NCBI RefSeq assembly: GCF_900113735.1
Contig: NZ_FOQM01000013.1
Coordinates: forward strand, 1 to 64,000
Source: Bradyrhizobium sp. Gha
GTDB lineage: Bacteria; Pseudomonadota; Alphaproteobacteria; Rhizobiales; Xanthobacteraceae
Reading direction: 5' to 3'
DNA: 64,000 bases
Shown in pieces: positions 48,671-57,417 of this stretch; positions within the stretch are counted from its first letter, which is position 1, and each line of letters starts with the position of its first letter. The notes under the pieces were generated by a model that saw nothing but the letters and a program-made list of their open reading frames with translations, was not told the origin of the DNA and did not search any database. Position numbers and translations under genes: made by a program.

Positions 48671-50194
48671 TGAGAGCTGCACCACCCGCCACTCCGGCAC
48701 GCCGTCCACGGCCATCGTGATCTCGCCGAGCGAGCCCACAGGTGTGCGATCCATGTTGAGCAGGTGGGCCAGCGTGGCGCTCTCGCCCGCCGGAATCCGC
48801 GCCAGCGTACGCCGCTCGTCTTCGGTGCGCAGCATAACCACGCCGTGCTCGACATCGCCGCCACGGCCATAGAGCACCGTAAAGCTCTCGACCTTGCCCA
48901 GGCCTGAGGCCTCCGTGACGAACTCCGGCACGGTGCGCTTGTTGCGATCGGCCTCTGCCTGCACGCTCGTCTCTTGCGCCAGCACGTCGCGGGGCTGCAT
49001 CTTCCCCAGCACCAAAGCATGGTGCTTGGTAACAAAACCGCCCTGTCCGTAGAGCAGGCCGAGTTTTGCACCGCCGCGCACACGCCGCACCATCGCGCAG
49101 GCTGCATGGGTCATGTAGGTGTTGAGCGGCGCGCCAAAGAAGGTGAGGCCGCCGTTCACCGTCGGTTGCACATCGACGCCGAGGCCCAGCGTCCGCCGCG
49201 CCATCTTTGGTACGCAAGGGAAGCAGCTATAGAGCTCGATCGCGTCGAATTTTTTGCCATCGCCGCCGGCGAGATCCATCACCGTCTTCAGCACGGCGTT
49301 CTGCGGATGGCTTTCGTAGAACTGGTCGCGCAACAGATAATCGCGCGGCTCCTCCGCCGAGGCGCCGCCGAGCGGATAGACCGGCTTGTCTTCGGCGATA
49401 CCGAGTGTGCGCGCTTTGGCAAGGCTGGTGAGCAGCAGCGCGCCGCCCATGTTGACGCTGGGATTAGCGACCATCAGCTTGTTGTAGGGCCAGGCGATCA
49501 GCCGGTTGTCCGCGGTCGGTGTCGTGATCTCCTCAGGCGCATAGCGCCGCTTCAGCCAGGCGTTGGGATTTTGCGCGGCAACTTCGGAATAGCGCGACCA
49601 CAGCGTTCCCGATTCCGCCATTGCCTCGCGCGGCGTCAGGCCCCAATGCGCGGAGGAGGCGGCTTCGTAGAACGGATAGACCGTGACCGGGCGGAACACG
49701 CCGAGTTTCACGGCGAGCGGCTTCTGAAACGCCGCGCCGCGCTTGGGCTCCGGAACATCATGCGCGAAGGGCGTCCATGGCAGCTCGACGCCGGCACGAT
49801 CGGCTTTCGTCGCCGTTGATTGCGCCTCGGCGCCGCACACCGCCGCGACCGCGCATTCGCCGCGCGCGATGCGCTTTGCGGCTTCATGAATAAAGCGGAT
49901 CGGGCTCTCGCCGCCGACCGGCCCGTAATGGCAATGCGTCGGCGCGACGCCGAGCCGCTGCGCCAAGAGCTTCTCCGGATCGCGATAGCGCCAGCTCAGG
50001 AAGTTGACGACGTCGAGCGATTGCACCTCACTGAGCAGCTTTGCGCCGGCGTCAGCCTCGGCGCGCTGCAAGGCCCGTTCGAGCAGATCGAGCGGCTCGA
50101 GGCCCTCTGTGATCTCCTTGGGACGGTCGACGATCTCGCCGATGCCGACGATGACGGGAATGCGGTGTTCTGGGGTGGCAGTTTTGTCAGTCAT
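48668..50194 (-). CDS. Thiolase-like acetyl-CoA acetyltransferase family protein
   Basis: A 508-residue protein of the thiolase superfamily, longer than the usual 390-400 residues. The N-terminal region has VIVGIGEIVDRP and the fold-typical IARGECAVAAVCGAEAQ. At the place of the catalytic Cys loop it has GPVGGESPIRF (residues 92-101), with no Cys, and the C-terminal glycine loop reads LLYGQGGFVTKHHAL rather than CGGG. It may therefore be a CoA-binding SCP2/thiolase-like protein rather than a classical ketothiolase. The stop codon is contributed by a dispersed repeat. Confidence 0.8.
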   Translation of the reverse strand: MTDKTATPEHRIPVIVGIGEIVDRPKEITEGLEPLDLLERALQRAEADAGAKLLSEVQSLDVVNFLSWRYRDPEKLLAQRLGVAPTHCHYGPVGGESPIRFIHEAAKRIARGECAVAAVCGAEAQSTATKADRAGVELPWTPFAHDVPEPKRGAAFQKPLAVKLGVFRPVTVYPFYEAASSAHWGLTPREAMAESGTLWSRYSEVAAQNPNAWLKRRYAPEEITTPTADNRLIAWPYNKLMVANPSVNMGGALLLTSLAKARTLGIAEDKPVYPLGGASAEEPRDYLLRDQFYESHPQNAVLKTVMDLAGGDGKKFDAIELYSCFPCVPKMARRTLGLGVDVQPTVNGGLTFFGAPLNTYMTHAACAMVRRVRGGAKLGLLYGQGGFVTKHHALVLGKMQPRDVLAQETSVQAEADRNKRTVPEFVTEASGLGKVESFTVLYGRGGDVEHGVVMLRTEDERRTLARIPAGESATLAHLLNMDRTPVGSLGEITMAVDGVPEWRVVQLS

Positions 50195-50221
50195 AATCTC
50201 GATTCACGATGTTGGTTATTT

Positions 50222-50337
50222 CGTCATTGCGAGGAGCCCGCGACAAAATTGCGAAGCAATTTTGCGCTGGCGACGAAGCAATCCAGAAATGTATCCGAGG
50301 AGGCAGCCTGGATTGCTTCGCTCGCTCGCAATGACGG
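50222..50337. repeat. Dispersed palindromic repeat, family A copy 5 (composite)
   Basis: GTCATTGCGAGGAGCCCGCG, an AAAATTGC-GAA-GCAATTTT hairpin, then ACGAAGCAATCCAGA facing CTGGATTGCTTCG...CGCAATGACGG. It has the same composite layout as the copy at 36570-36676 but in the opposite order. It fills the spacer between the thiolase-like and nitronate monooxygenase genes. Confidence 0.85.
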
Positions 50338-50345
50338 TGCGGATG

Positions 50346-51479
50346 CTACTCCGCCACCAGCGCATTCATGTGCTCGACGGCTTCGGCGAATTCTTCCTTG
50401 AACTCCTGCACCACGGCGCCGGCCGATTTCACGCTGTCGATCAATCCGACCCCCTGGCCGACAAAATAGCTGACGAGGTCGCGCGCCCTGGTGTTGCCGG
50501 CCGCGGCGGCGCGGTCGATCGAGTTGAAGGCGTCACGGCTGATGATGCTCTGCAGCGGCATCGGCAGGGCGCCCGGACTTTCCGGCGCACGGTCCCAGGC
50601 GTCGGTCCAGACCGAACGGAGCTGCCGCGCCGGCTTGCCCGTGCGGCCCTTCGAGCGGATCGCATCCCGCGAGGACGCTGCAATCATCTTCTCGCGAAAG
50701 ATCTCGGAGGTCTCGGACTCGACGGTCGCCAGCCACACCGAGCCCGTCCAGGCACCGGCGGCGCCCATGGCCATGCAGGCCGCCATCTGCCGGCCCGTCA
50801 TGATGCCGCCGGCCGCCAGCACCGGCACGTCGCGGATCGGCTTGATGGCCTTGATCACTTCCGGCACCAGCACCATCGTCGAGACCTCACCGCAGTGACC
50901 GCCGGCCTCGGTGCCCTGCACCACGAGGATATCGACACCGGCTGCGACCTGGCGCAGCGCATGCTCCTTGGCGCCGACGAGCGCTGCGACCGGCACTTTG
51001 TGCCTCTTGCCCATTTCGATCATGGCCTTGGGCGGCACGCCGAGCGCATTGGCAATCAGCCGGATCGGATGATTGAAGGAGACCTCGAGCAGCTCCAGTG
51101 CGGTCTCGGCGTCGAACGGTTGCGGCCGGTCGTCGGTCACGTCAGTGGTGGTGAGCTCGATATCGTATTTCTTGAGGAGATCGCTGGTGTATTTGCGGTG
51201 CTCCGCCGGCACGCGCGCCTCCAGACTCTTCCAGGTGACGTTCTTCTCGCCTGATGTCGAGATGTTTTCCGGGATCAGCACGTCGATGCCGTAGGGCTTG
51301 CCGTCGATATGGTCGTCGATCCATTTCAGTTCGCGCTCGAGCGTGTCAGGCGTGTGCGCGGTGGCACCGAGTACACCGAATCCGCCGGCGCGGCTGACGG
51401 CCGCAACGACATCGCGGCAATGGCTGAAGGCGAGCAGCGGGAACTCGATGCCCAGCATGTCGCAGATCGGCGATTTCAT
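50346..51479 (-). CDS. Nitronate monooxygenase / FMN-dependent dioxygenase-like protein
   Basis: A 377-residue TIM-barrel FMN enzyme of the nitronate monooxygenase (2-nitropropane dioxygenase) family, which detoxifies alkyl nitronates. Motifs are CDMLGIEFPLLAFSHCRDVVAAVSRAGGFGVLGA at the N-terminus, VDILVVQGTEAGGHCGEVST (FMN phosphate and catalytic His region) and VPVLAAGGIMTGRQMAACMAMGAAGAWTGSVW. The ATG at 51477-51479 has GGGGAGAG upstream; longer in-frame sequence is in the divergent spacer before the GST gene. The true substrate may be different. Confidence 0.85.
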   Translation of the reverse strand: MKSPICDMLGIEFPLLAFSHCRDVVAAVSRAGGFGVLGATAHTPDTLERELKWIDDHIDGKPYGIDVLIPENISTSGEKNVTWKSLEARVPAEHRKYTSDLLKKYDIELTTTDVTDDRPQPFDAETALELLEVSFNHPIRLIANALGVPPKAMIEMGKRHKVPVAALVGAKEHALRQVAAGVDILVVQGTEAGGHCGEVSTMVLVPEVIKAIKPIRDVPVLAAGGIMTGRQMAACMAMGAAGAWTGSVWLATVESETSEIFREKMIAASSRDAIRSKGRTGKPARQLRSVWTDAWDRAPESPGALPMPLQSIISRDAFNSIDRAAAAGNTRARDLVSYFVGQGVGLIDSVKSAGAVVQEFKEEFAEAVEHMNALVAE

Positions 51480-51771
51480 GTTTTCTCTCCCCGCGGCCTT
51501 CACGTTCTCTTCTTGTTTTGCCTTGCGAGCGCCGTTCGACGCCAGCCCTTCGTTACCGGTGATGCCACGCCGGATTTGGGCGAGCATCTTGCGCGCAGGC
51601 GTTGCGTGCTGGACAACCATGGGGCGGATCATCAGCAGCGCAGGCTCGTGACGGGCTGGACTGCATGACACGGGCCGGAGGCCCGCGCCGGACGCAGAGC
51701 CGCCAGGGCTTGCCATCCGCCATGCGGAGGCTAATTAATGCACGCGCATCTTTCCGCCGGAGCCCCTTCGC

Positions 51772-52644
51772 ATGACCGACGCCCCTTACGTGCCGCCCAA
51801 AGTCTGGACCTGGAACAAGGAGAATGGCGGTCAGTTTGCCAGCATCAACCGCCCGATCGCCGGCGCCACCCATGACAAGGAACTGCCGGTCGGCAAGCAT
51901 CCGTTGCAGCTTTATTCGCTGGCGACGCCGAACGGAGTGAAGGTCACGGTGATGCTGGAGGAGCTGCTGGCGCTCGGCCACAGGGGCGCCGAATACGACG
52001 CCTGGCTGATCAAGATCGGCAATGGCGACCAGTTCGGCAGCGGCTTTGTCGATATCAACCCGAACTCGAAAATTCCGGCGCTGATGGACCGTTCCGGCCC
52101 CGAACCTGTCAGGATTTTCGAATCCGGCTCGATCCTGTTCTACCTCGCTGAAAAATTCGGTGCTTTCCTGCCGAAGGAGATCAAGGCGCGTACCGAGGCG
52201 ATGTCCTGGCTGTTCTGGCAGATGGGCAGCGCCCCTTATCTCGGTGGCGGCTTCGGTCATTTCTACGCCTACGCGCCGTTCAAGATCGAATACGCCATCG
52301 ATCGCTTCGCGATGGAGGTCAAGCGCCAGCTCGACGTGCTGGACCGGCGCCTCGCCGACAACGAATATCTCGCGGGCAAGGACTACACGATCGCCGACAT
52401 GGCGGTGTGGCCGTGGTACGGCGCCCTTGCCAAGGGGCTGGTCTATGGCGCCGGTGAATTCCTCTCCGTGCAAGACTACAAGAACGTGCAGCGCTGGACC
52501 GACCAGATCGCCAAGCGTCCAGCTGTGAAGCGCGGCCGCATGGTCAACCGCGTCTCCGGCGATCCCGCCAGCCAGCTCCACGAGCGCCACGACGCCAGCG
52601 ATTTCGAGACGAAGACACAGGACAAGATCGCGCCGGCGACGTAG
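51772..52644 (+). CDS. yghU: Glutathione S-transferase (YghU-like disulfide reductase)
   Basis: A 290-residue GST of the YghU/Nu class, which uses glutathione to reduce disulfides or peroxides. The N-terminal extension WTWNKENGGQFASINRPIAGATHDKELPVG is diagnostic, followed by a thioredoxin-like domain (LYSLATPNGVKVTVMLEELLALG, NPNSKIPALMD, ESGSILFYLAEKFG) and an all-helical domain (YTIADMAVWPWYGAL). The length matches YghU. It stands between the divergent nitronate monooxygenase and the convergent acyl-CoA dehydrogenase. Confidence 0.9.
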   Translation: MTDAPYVPPKVWTWNKENGGQFASINRPIAGATHDKELPVGKHPLQLYSLATPNGVKVTVMLEELLALGHRGAEYDAWLIKIGNGDQFGSGFVDINPNSKIPALMDRSGPEPVRIFESGSILFYLAEKFGAFLPKEIKARTEAMSWLFWQMGSAPYLGGGFGHFYAYAPFKIEYAIDRFAMEVKRQLDVLDRRLADNEYLAGKDYTIADMAVWPWYGALAKGLVYGAGEFLSVQDYKNVQRWTDQIAKRPAVKRGRMVNRVSGDPASQLHERHDASDFETKTQDKIAPAT

Positions 52645-52664
52645 CGCGGTGCTTTCTTTCGCCT

Positions 52665-52693
52665 CTCCCCGCGCGCCGTCCGCAAGCGGGGAG
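52665..52693. terminator. Hairpin between convergent GST and acyl-CoA dehydrogenase genes
   Basis: CTCCCCGC (52665-52672) and GCGGGGAG (52686-52693) form a perfect 8-bp stem with a 13-base loop, embedded in CCTCTCCCC...GGGGAGAAGGGG. The same repeat type lies between the convergent genes at 29766-29784. Terminator activity is inferred from position only. Confidence 0.45.
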
Positions 52694-52709
52694 AAGGGGA
52701 AGAAGGCAA

Positions 52710-53987
52710 CTACGCCATGCTCAGCTCGTGGCGGCCGACAACCATCCAGTGCACCTCGTCCGGACCGTCGGCGAAACGCAGGTGACGGACGTCCTGATAC
52801 ATTTCGGCCAGCGGGGTCCAATGCGAGATGCCGGTGGCGCCGTGCATCTGGATCGACTGGTCGATGATCTTGCAGGCGCGCTCCGGCACCATGGCCTTGA
52901 CCATGGAGACCCAGACGCGGGCTTCCTTGTTGCCGAGGACGTCCATCGCCTTGGCGGCCTTCAGCACCATCAGCCGCATCGCCTCGATCTCGCAGCGGGC
53001 TTGCGCGATGATCTGCATGTTGCCGCCGAGATGGGCGATCTTCTTGCCGAAGGCCTCGCGGGTGAGGCCTCGCTGCACCATCAAATCCAGCGCCTTCTCG
53101 GCCTTGCCGATGGTGCGCATGCAGTGGTGGATGCGGCCCGGGCCAAGGCGGAGCTGCGAGATCTCGAAGCCGCGGCCTTCGCCGAGCAGCATGTTCTCCT
53201 TCGGCACGCGCACATTGTTGAAGCGCATGTGCATGTGGCCGCGCGGGGCGTGGTCCTGGCCGAACACATACATGGGGCCAAGCACCTCGACGCCGGGCGT
53301 GTCGCGCGGCACCAGGATCTGCGACTGCTGCTTGCTCGGCGCGGCGTCCGGATTGGTCTTCACCATCACGATGAGGATCTTGCAGCGTGGATCGCCGACG
53401 CCCGAGATGTAATATTTCTCGCCGTTGATGACCCATTCGTCGCCGACGAGCTTTGCCGTCGTCGAGATGTTCTTGGCGTCGGAGGAGGCGACGTTCGGCT
53501 CGGTCATGACATAGGCCGAGCGGATCTCGCCGTTCATCAGCGGCTTCAGCCACTTCTCCTTCTGCTCCTTGGTGCCGACGCGCTCCAGCACCTCCATGTT
53601 GCCGGTGTCGGGCGCCGAGCAGTTCATGGTCTCGGATGCCAGCGGGCTCTTGCCGAGCTCGGCGGCGATATAGGCGTAATCGAGGTTCTTCAGGCCTTGG
53701 CCGGTCTCGTCATCGGGCAGGAAGAAATTCCAGAGACCTTCCTTCTTGGCCTTGTTCTTGGCGACCTCGAGCACTTCGAGCTGCTTCGGCGTAAAGCTCC
53801 AGCGATCCTGTTTGCCTTCGCCCGCCTTGGCGAATTCGATCGACATCGGCTCGACGGTGTCGCGGATGAATTTCCTGACGTGGTCGTAGAGCGGGCGGAC
53901 CTGATCCGACATGCGGAGGTCGTTGAGCTCGTCGCCGGGATTGAGCGTGTAGTTGGTGGTGCGGGGAATGTAGGTGTGCTTTGTCAT
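52710..53987 (-). CDS. ACAD10/11-type acyl-CoA dehydrogenase
   Basis: A 425-residue acyl-CoA dehydrogenase closest by motif to the ACAD10/ACAD11/LvaC branch. Diagnostic stretches are NCSAPDTGNMEVLERVGTKEQ, AYVMTEPNVASSDAKNI (flavin and substrate loop), WVINGEKYYISGVGDPRC and QMHGATGISHWTPLAEMYQDVRHLRFADGPDE. Members of this branch act with a 4-hydroxyacyl-CoA kinase and dehydrate the phosphorylated intermediate. Such a kinase is encoded at 56428-57414. A VOC gene and an SDR gene lie upstream on the same strand. Confidence 0.9.
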   Translation of the reverse strand: MTKHTYIPRTTNYTLNPGDELNDLRMSDQVRPLYDHVRKFIRDTVEPMSIEFAKAGEGKQDRWSFTPKQLEVLEVAKNKAKKEGLWNFFLPDDETGQGLKNLDYAYIAAELGKSPLASETMNCSAPDTGNMEVLERVGTKEQKEKWLKPLMNGEIRSAYVMTEPNVASSDAKNISTTAKLVGDEWVINGEKYYISGVGDPRCKILIVMVKTNPDAAPSKQQSQILVPRDTPGVEVLGPMYVFGQDHAPRGHMHMRFNNVRVPKENMLLGEGRGFEISQLRLGPGRIHHCMRTIGKAEKALDLMVQRGLTREAFGKKIAHLGGNMQIIAQARCEIEAMRLMVLKAAKAMDVLGNKEARVWVSMVKAMVPERACKIIDQSIQMHGATGISHWTPLAEMYQDVRHLRFADGPDEVHWMVVGRHELSMA

Positions 53988-54172
53988 TGTTCCTCCCGGG
54001 GGCGCTGAGATCGTGTTGGCCGGGAGAATAGTCGCCGCGTCGCGAAAGTGCGAGCGCGTATTTTCTCACGCAGGCCATGCCACGCGATGGAATTTCGAGG
54101 CGGCGTTTGAAATGTTGTTTGAGCGGAGCCGGCGAGCAAGTGGGCTGGAGCACCGCCCGATCCCCAGGACTC

Positions 54173-54252
54173 CGTCATTGCGAGCGCAGCGAAGCAATCC
54201 AGAATCTTACCGCGGCGGCAGTCTGGATTGATTCGCTGCGCTCGCAATGACG
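54173..54252. repeat. Dispersed palindromic repeat, family A copy 6
   Basis: CGTCATTGCGAGCGCAGCGA...GCAATCCAGA faces TCTGGATTGATTCGCTGCG...CTCGCAATGACG. It occupies the spacer between the acyl-CoA dehydrogenase and VOC genes. Confidence 0.85.
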
Positions 54253-54270
54253 AGGAGAGTCCGGTCGACC

Positions 54271-54651
54271 TCAAGCCGGCATCCGATGCATCGCGCAGAT
54301 CTTGTTGCCGTCGAGATCGCGCAAATAAGCGAGATAGAGCTTGTTTCCCGCGCCCTCGCGGACGCCGGGCGGATTCTCGATCGGTGTACCGCCGGCGGCG
54401 ACACCTGCGGCGTGCCACTTGTCGACCTGCTCGGGCGAGTTGGCAGCAAAGCCGATCGTGCCGCCATTCGCGCAAGTCGCCGGCTCGCCGTTGATCGGCT
54501 TCGTCACCGAGAATATGCCGGTCTTGGTGAAGTAGAAGATGCGGTGGCCGTCCACCCGCGCCGGCCGCACTTCGAGCGTGCTGAGCAGGCTGTCGTAGAA
54601 TGACTTGGCCTTGTCGAGGTCGTTGGTGCCGATCATGATGTGCGAGAACAT
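54271..54651 (-). CDS. VOC superfamily (glyoxalase/dioxygenase fold) protein
   Basis: A 126-residue single VOC-fold protein. It starts MFSHIMIGTNDLDKAKSFYDSLL, whose first strand carries the usual metal-ligand His position, and ends AYLRDLDGNKICAMH with the expected DLDGN turn. Such small proteins include glyoxalases, lactoylglutathione-lyase relatives and CoA-ester epimerases. The gene lies 32 bp after the SDR gene on the same strand, so the two are probably co-transcribed. The function is not assignable. Confidence 0.8.
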   Translation of the reverse strand: MFSHIMIGTNDLDKAKSFYDSLLSTLEVRPARVDGHRIFYFTKTGIFSVTKPINGEPATCANGGTIGFAANSPEQVDKWHAAGVAAGGTPIENPPGVREGAGNKLYLAYLRDLDGNKICAMHRMPA

Positions 54652-54683
54652 GGTTCTTCCTCCCTCATTTCAGTTTTTGTGGT

Positions 54684-55463
54684 TCAAAACGCCGTATAGC
54701 CGCCGTCGATCACGAAAGTATCGGCTGTGTGATACGACGAGGCCTTGCTCATGAGATACACGGCGATGCCGCCGAAATCGCTGGCCTCGCCGAAGCGGCG
54801 CAACGGAATCCGTGGCATCACGTTGGCAACGAACTTCTCGTTGGCCATGAGCCCCGATGTCATGTCGCTCTTGATCCAGCCGGGCAGGATCGCGTTCGCG
54901 GTGATGCCGTGGCGCGCCAGCTCGACGCCGAGCGCGCGCACCAACGCATTGATGGCGGCTTTGGTCGCGGCATAATGCTCGTTGCGCGCAGTGCCGAAGA
55001 TCGAGGCGAGGCTCGATGTCGCGACCAGCCGGCCGAAGGGATCGCCCGCATTGGCGCGGTCGGTCATGTGTTTTGCGGCGGCCTGGAACGCGTGGAACAC
55101 GCCGTCGAGATTGGTCGCAAACATCGTGCGCCATTCCTCCTCGGTGCGCTCGATGAAGGAGCGCCTGCCGCCTCCGCCGATACCGGCGTTGGCGAAGCAG
55201 CCGTCGACCCGGCCGAAAATGTCGAGGGTCGCCTTCATCGCGGCATTGACCGACGCGGGATCGGTGACGTCGCAGATGCGGCTGTCGACCTTGCCCGATA
55301 GTCCTGCCAGGCTCGCGGCAGCAGCCCTGTTCTTGTCGGCATTGCGGCCCCAGATCGAGACGTTGCAGCCCTGGCCCGCCAGCGCCTGCGCGATGCCGAG
55401 CCCGATACCGCCATTGCCGCCGGTGATCACGGCGACGCGTCCGGTAAGGTCGAAAAGGTTCAT
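54684..55463 (-). CDS. SDR-family oxidoreductase (canonical triad)
   Basis: A 259-residue short-chain dehydrogenase with cofactor motif VITGGNGGIGLGIA (residues 12-25), CFANAGIGGGG and a complete triad: Ser 151 in VATSSLASIFG, and Tyr 164 with Lys 168 in NEHYAATKAA. It most likely oxidises a hydroxyacyl-CoA or reduces a ketoacyl-CoA. The start at 55461-55463 begins MNLFDLTGRV; 15 upstream in-frame codons are not needed. It is divergent from the enoyl-CoA hydratase gene, with the kinase pair beyond, and resembles LvaD by type. Confidence 0.88.
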   Translation of the reverse strand: MNLFDLTGRVAVITGGNGGIGLGIAQALAGQGCNVSIWGRNADKNRAAAASLAGLSGKVDSRICDVTDPASVNAAMKATLDIFGRVDGCFANAGIGGGGRRSFIERTEEEWRTMFATNLDGVFHAFQAAAKHMTDRANAGDPFGRLVATSSLASIFGTARNEHYAATKAAINALVRALGVELARHGITANAILPGWIKSDMTSGLMANEKFVANVMPRIPLRRFGEASDFGGIAVYLMSKASSYHTADTFVIDGGYTAF

Positions 55464-55642
55464 GGCGCGTTTCCCGTATTTGGCAAGACAACTGGGCATG
55501 CGGAGCATCAGCCGCTGCGCGCAAGAGTTCTCGCTATGCGCTGATCACCATGGACAAGACCGCGCCAAAAATCAAATATGCGCCCCGGCAAAACCAAATT
55601 CCGGTCTGCGAAACACAGCGGGCCGCAACTGACGAGGAAACC

Positions 55643-56431
55643 ATGCAGTTCAAACACGTCACGCTCGAATTCGATGGTTCGGTCGCGATCCTCAGACTCG
55701 ACCATCAGGAGGTGATGAACGCGGTCTCCGTGGACATGCTGGGTGGTCTCTCCGAGGCGCTCGATGCGATTGAAGAGAAGAAAGACGATGTGCGCTGCGT
55801 CGTGCTCACCGGCGCCGGGCGTGCGTTCTGCACAGGCGCGAATCTGCAAGGGCGCAACAACCAGTCGAAGAAGACCAAGGCCGGCCTGACGCTCGAGACC
55901 GGTTTTCATCCGTTCCTGCGTCGCGTCCGCAACCTGCATTGCCCGATCGTAACGGCGGTCAACGGCCCGGCCGCCGGCGCCGGCATGAGCTTCGCGCTGC
56001 TCGGCGACATGATCTTGTGCGCACGCTCGTCCTATTTCCTGCAGGCGTTCCGCCGCATCGGCCTCGTGCCGGATTGCGGTTCGACCTGGCTCTTGCCGCG
56101 CCTGATCGGCAAGGCGCGCTCGGTCGAGTTGTCGCTGATGGGCGAGCGCCTGCCGGCCGAGAAGGCGCTGGAATGGGGCCTCGTCAACCGTGTCTACGAC
56201 GACGGCGTGTTGATGGAGGAGGCGATGAAGCTCGCGCGTGATCTCGCCAGCGGGCCCACGGTGGCGCTGTCGCTGATCCGCAAGCTCTATTGGGACAGCC
56301 CCGAAAATTCCTTCGAGGACCAGCTCAATCTGGAATTCCAGTGCCAGCTGCGCGCCGGCGACACACAGGACTTTCGCGAGGGCGTCGGCGCGTTCCTGGA
56401 GAAGCGGCCCGCGCAGTTCAAGGGCAAATGA
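55643..56431 (+). CDS. Enoyl-CoA hydratase/isomerase family protein
   Basis: A 262-residue crotonase-fold protein. The oxyanion-hole and CoA motifs are visible: GAGRAFCTGANLQGR near residue 60 and VNGPAAGAGMSFALLGDMILC near residue 110. In FLQAFRRIGLVPDCGSTWLLPRLIG, Asp takes the place of a usual catalytic Glu, as in PaaG-like isomerases that use a single acid. GAGGAAACC precedes the ATG. Its stop overlaps the kinase ATG by four bases, so hydratase/isomerase and kinase are coupled. Confidence 0.88.
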   Translation: MQFKHVTLEFDGSVAILRLDHQEVMNAVSVDMLGGLSEALDAIEEKKDDVRCVVLTGAGRAFCTGANLQGRNNQSKKTKAGLTLETGFHPFLRRVRNLHCPIVTAVNGPAAGAGMSFALLGDMILCARSSYFLQAFRRIGLVPDCGSTWLLPRLIGKARSVELSLMGERLPAEKALEWGLVNRVYDDGVLMEEAMKLARDLASGPTVALSLIRKLYWDSPENSFEDQLNLEFQCQLRAGDTQDFREGVGAFLEKRPAQFKGK

Positions 56432-57414
56432 TCGAGGCGGAGCTTTCCCGCAGCGTGCAGCGCTGGTGTCCCGGTGCGACCGGCGTCAGCGGCGCCGCAA
56501 GGCTGTCGGGCGGCGCCAGCCAGGAGACATGGCGCTTCGATATCGTGCATCCCGGCGGGCCGATCGGCGCGATCCTGCGCCGCTCGCCAAAGGGCTATGG
56601 CGCGGCGCCGACGCGCGCGGCGGGGCTCACCGCCGAGGCGCAGCTGATGCAGCTGGCCTTCGAGGCGGGCGTGCCGTCGCCGCGCGTGATGCATGTGCTG
56701 ACGCCGGACGAGGAGCTCGGCACCGGTTTCATTATGCAGCGGGTCGAGGGCGAGACCATCGCCCGCAAGATTCTTCGCGATGATGAATTTGCGGCGGCAC
56801 GGCCACTGCTGGCGCGGCAGATCGGCGGCGTTCTCGCGGGCCTGCACCGGCTCCCGCTGGACCAACTGCCCGAGCTGCGCAGCAGGTCGGCCACGCAGGA
56901 GATCGACGAGTTCGAGCGCGACTATCGCAGCCTGAACTGGCCAAAGCCCGTGTTCGAGTTGACACTTCGCTGGCTGCGCGACCACGATCCGGGTCCGTCG
57001 ACCGAGACGACGCTGGTGCACGGCGATTTCCGCAACGGCAATCTCATCATCGGCGCCGAGGGGGTGCGCGCCGTGCTCGACTGGGAGCTCGCCCATCTCG
57101 GCGATCCCATGGAGGATCTCGGCTGGGTTTGCGTGAACTCCTGGCGTTTCGGCGAGATCGACAAGCCGGTGGGCGGCTTCGGCTCGCGCGAGGAACTGTT
57201 CGCCGGTTACGAAGCCGCGGGCCGCAAGGTTGATCCAGCGCGCGTCAAGTTCTGGGAAGTGATGGGGACGTTGCGCTGGGGCATCATGTGCGGCGGCATG
57301 ATGCAGCGGTTTCGCGAGGGGCCCGACCATTCCATGGAGCGCGCCATGATCGGCCGTCGCGCCTCGGAAACCGAGATCGATCTCTTGCGGCTGCTGGCGC
57401 CGCGCGGGAGTTGA
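56428..57414 (+). CDS. APH-fold kinase, LvaA/ACAD10-N-terminal-like
   Basis: A 328-residue aminoglycoside-phosphotransferase-fold kinase. The catalytic loop is TTLVHGDFRNGNLIIG (HGDxxxxN) near residue 193 and the metal-binding Asp is in VRAVLDWELAHLGDPMEDLGW. Lys/Arg nucleotide contacts are in GAILRRSPKG. Its closest family relatives are not antibiotic kinases but the domain fused to ACAD10/11 and the LvaA 4-hydroxyacyl-CoA kinase. The next gene is a small DUF6285 protein, and an ACAD10/11-type dehydrogenase lies 2.4 kb away. A 4-hydroxyacyl-CoA substrate is inferred. Confidence 0.82.
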   Translation: MIEAELSRSVQRWCPGATGVSGAARLSGGASQETWRFDIVHPGGPIGAILRRSPKGYGAAPTRAAGLTAEAQLMQLAFEAGVPSPRVMHVLTPDEELGTGFIMQRVEGETIARKILRDDEFAAARPLLARQIGGVLAGLHRLPLDQLPELRSRSATQEIDEFERDYRSLNWPKPVFELTLRWLRDHDPGPSTETTLVHGDFRNGNLIIGAEGVRAVLDWELAHLGDPMEDLGWVCVNSWRFGEIDKPVGGFGSREELFAGYEAAGRKVDPARVKFWEVMGTLRWGIMCGGMMQRFREGPDHSMERAMIGRRASETEIDLLRLLAPRGS

Positions 57415-57417
57415 AAG

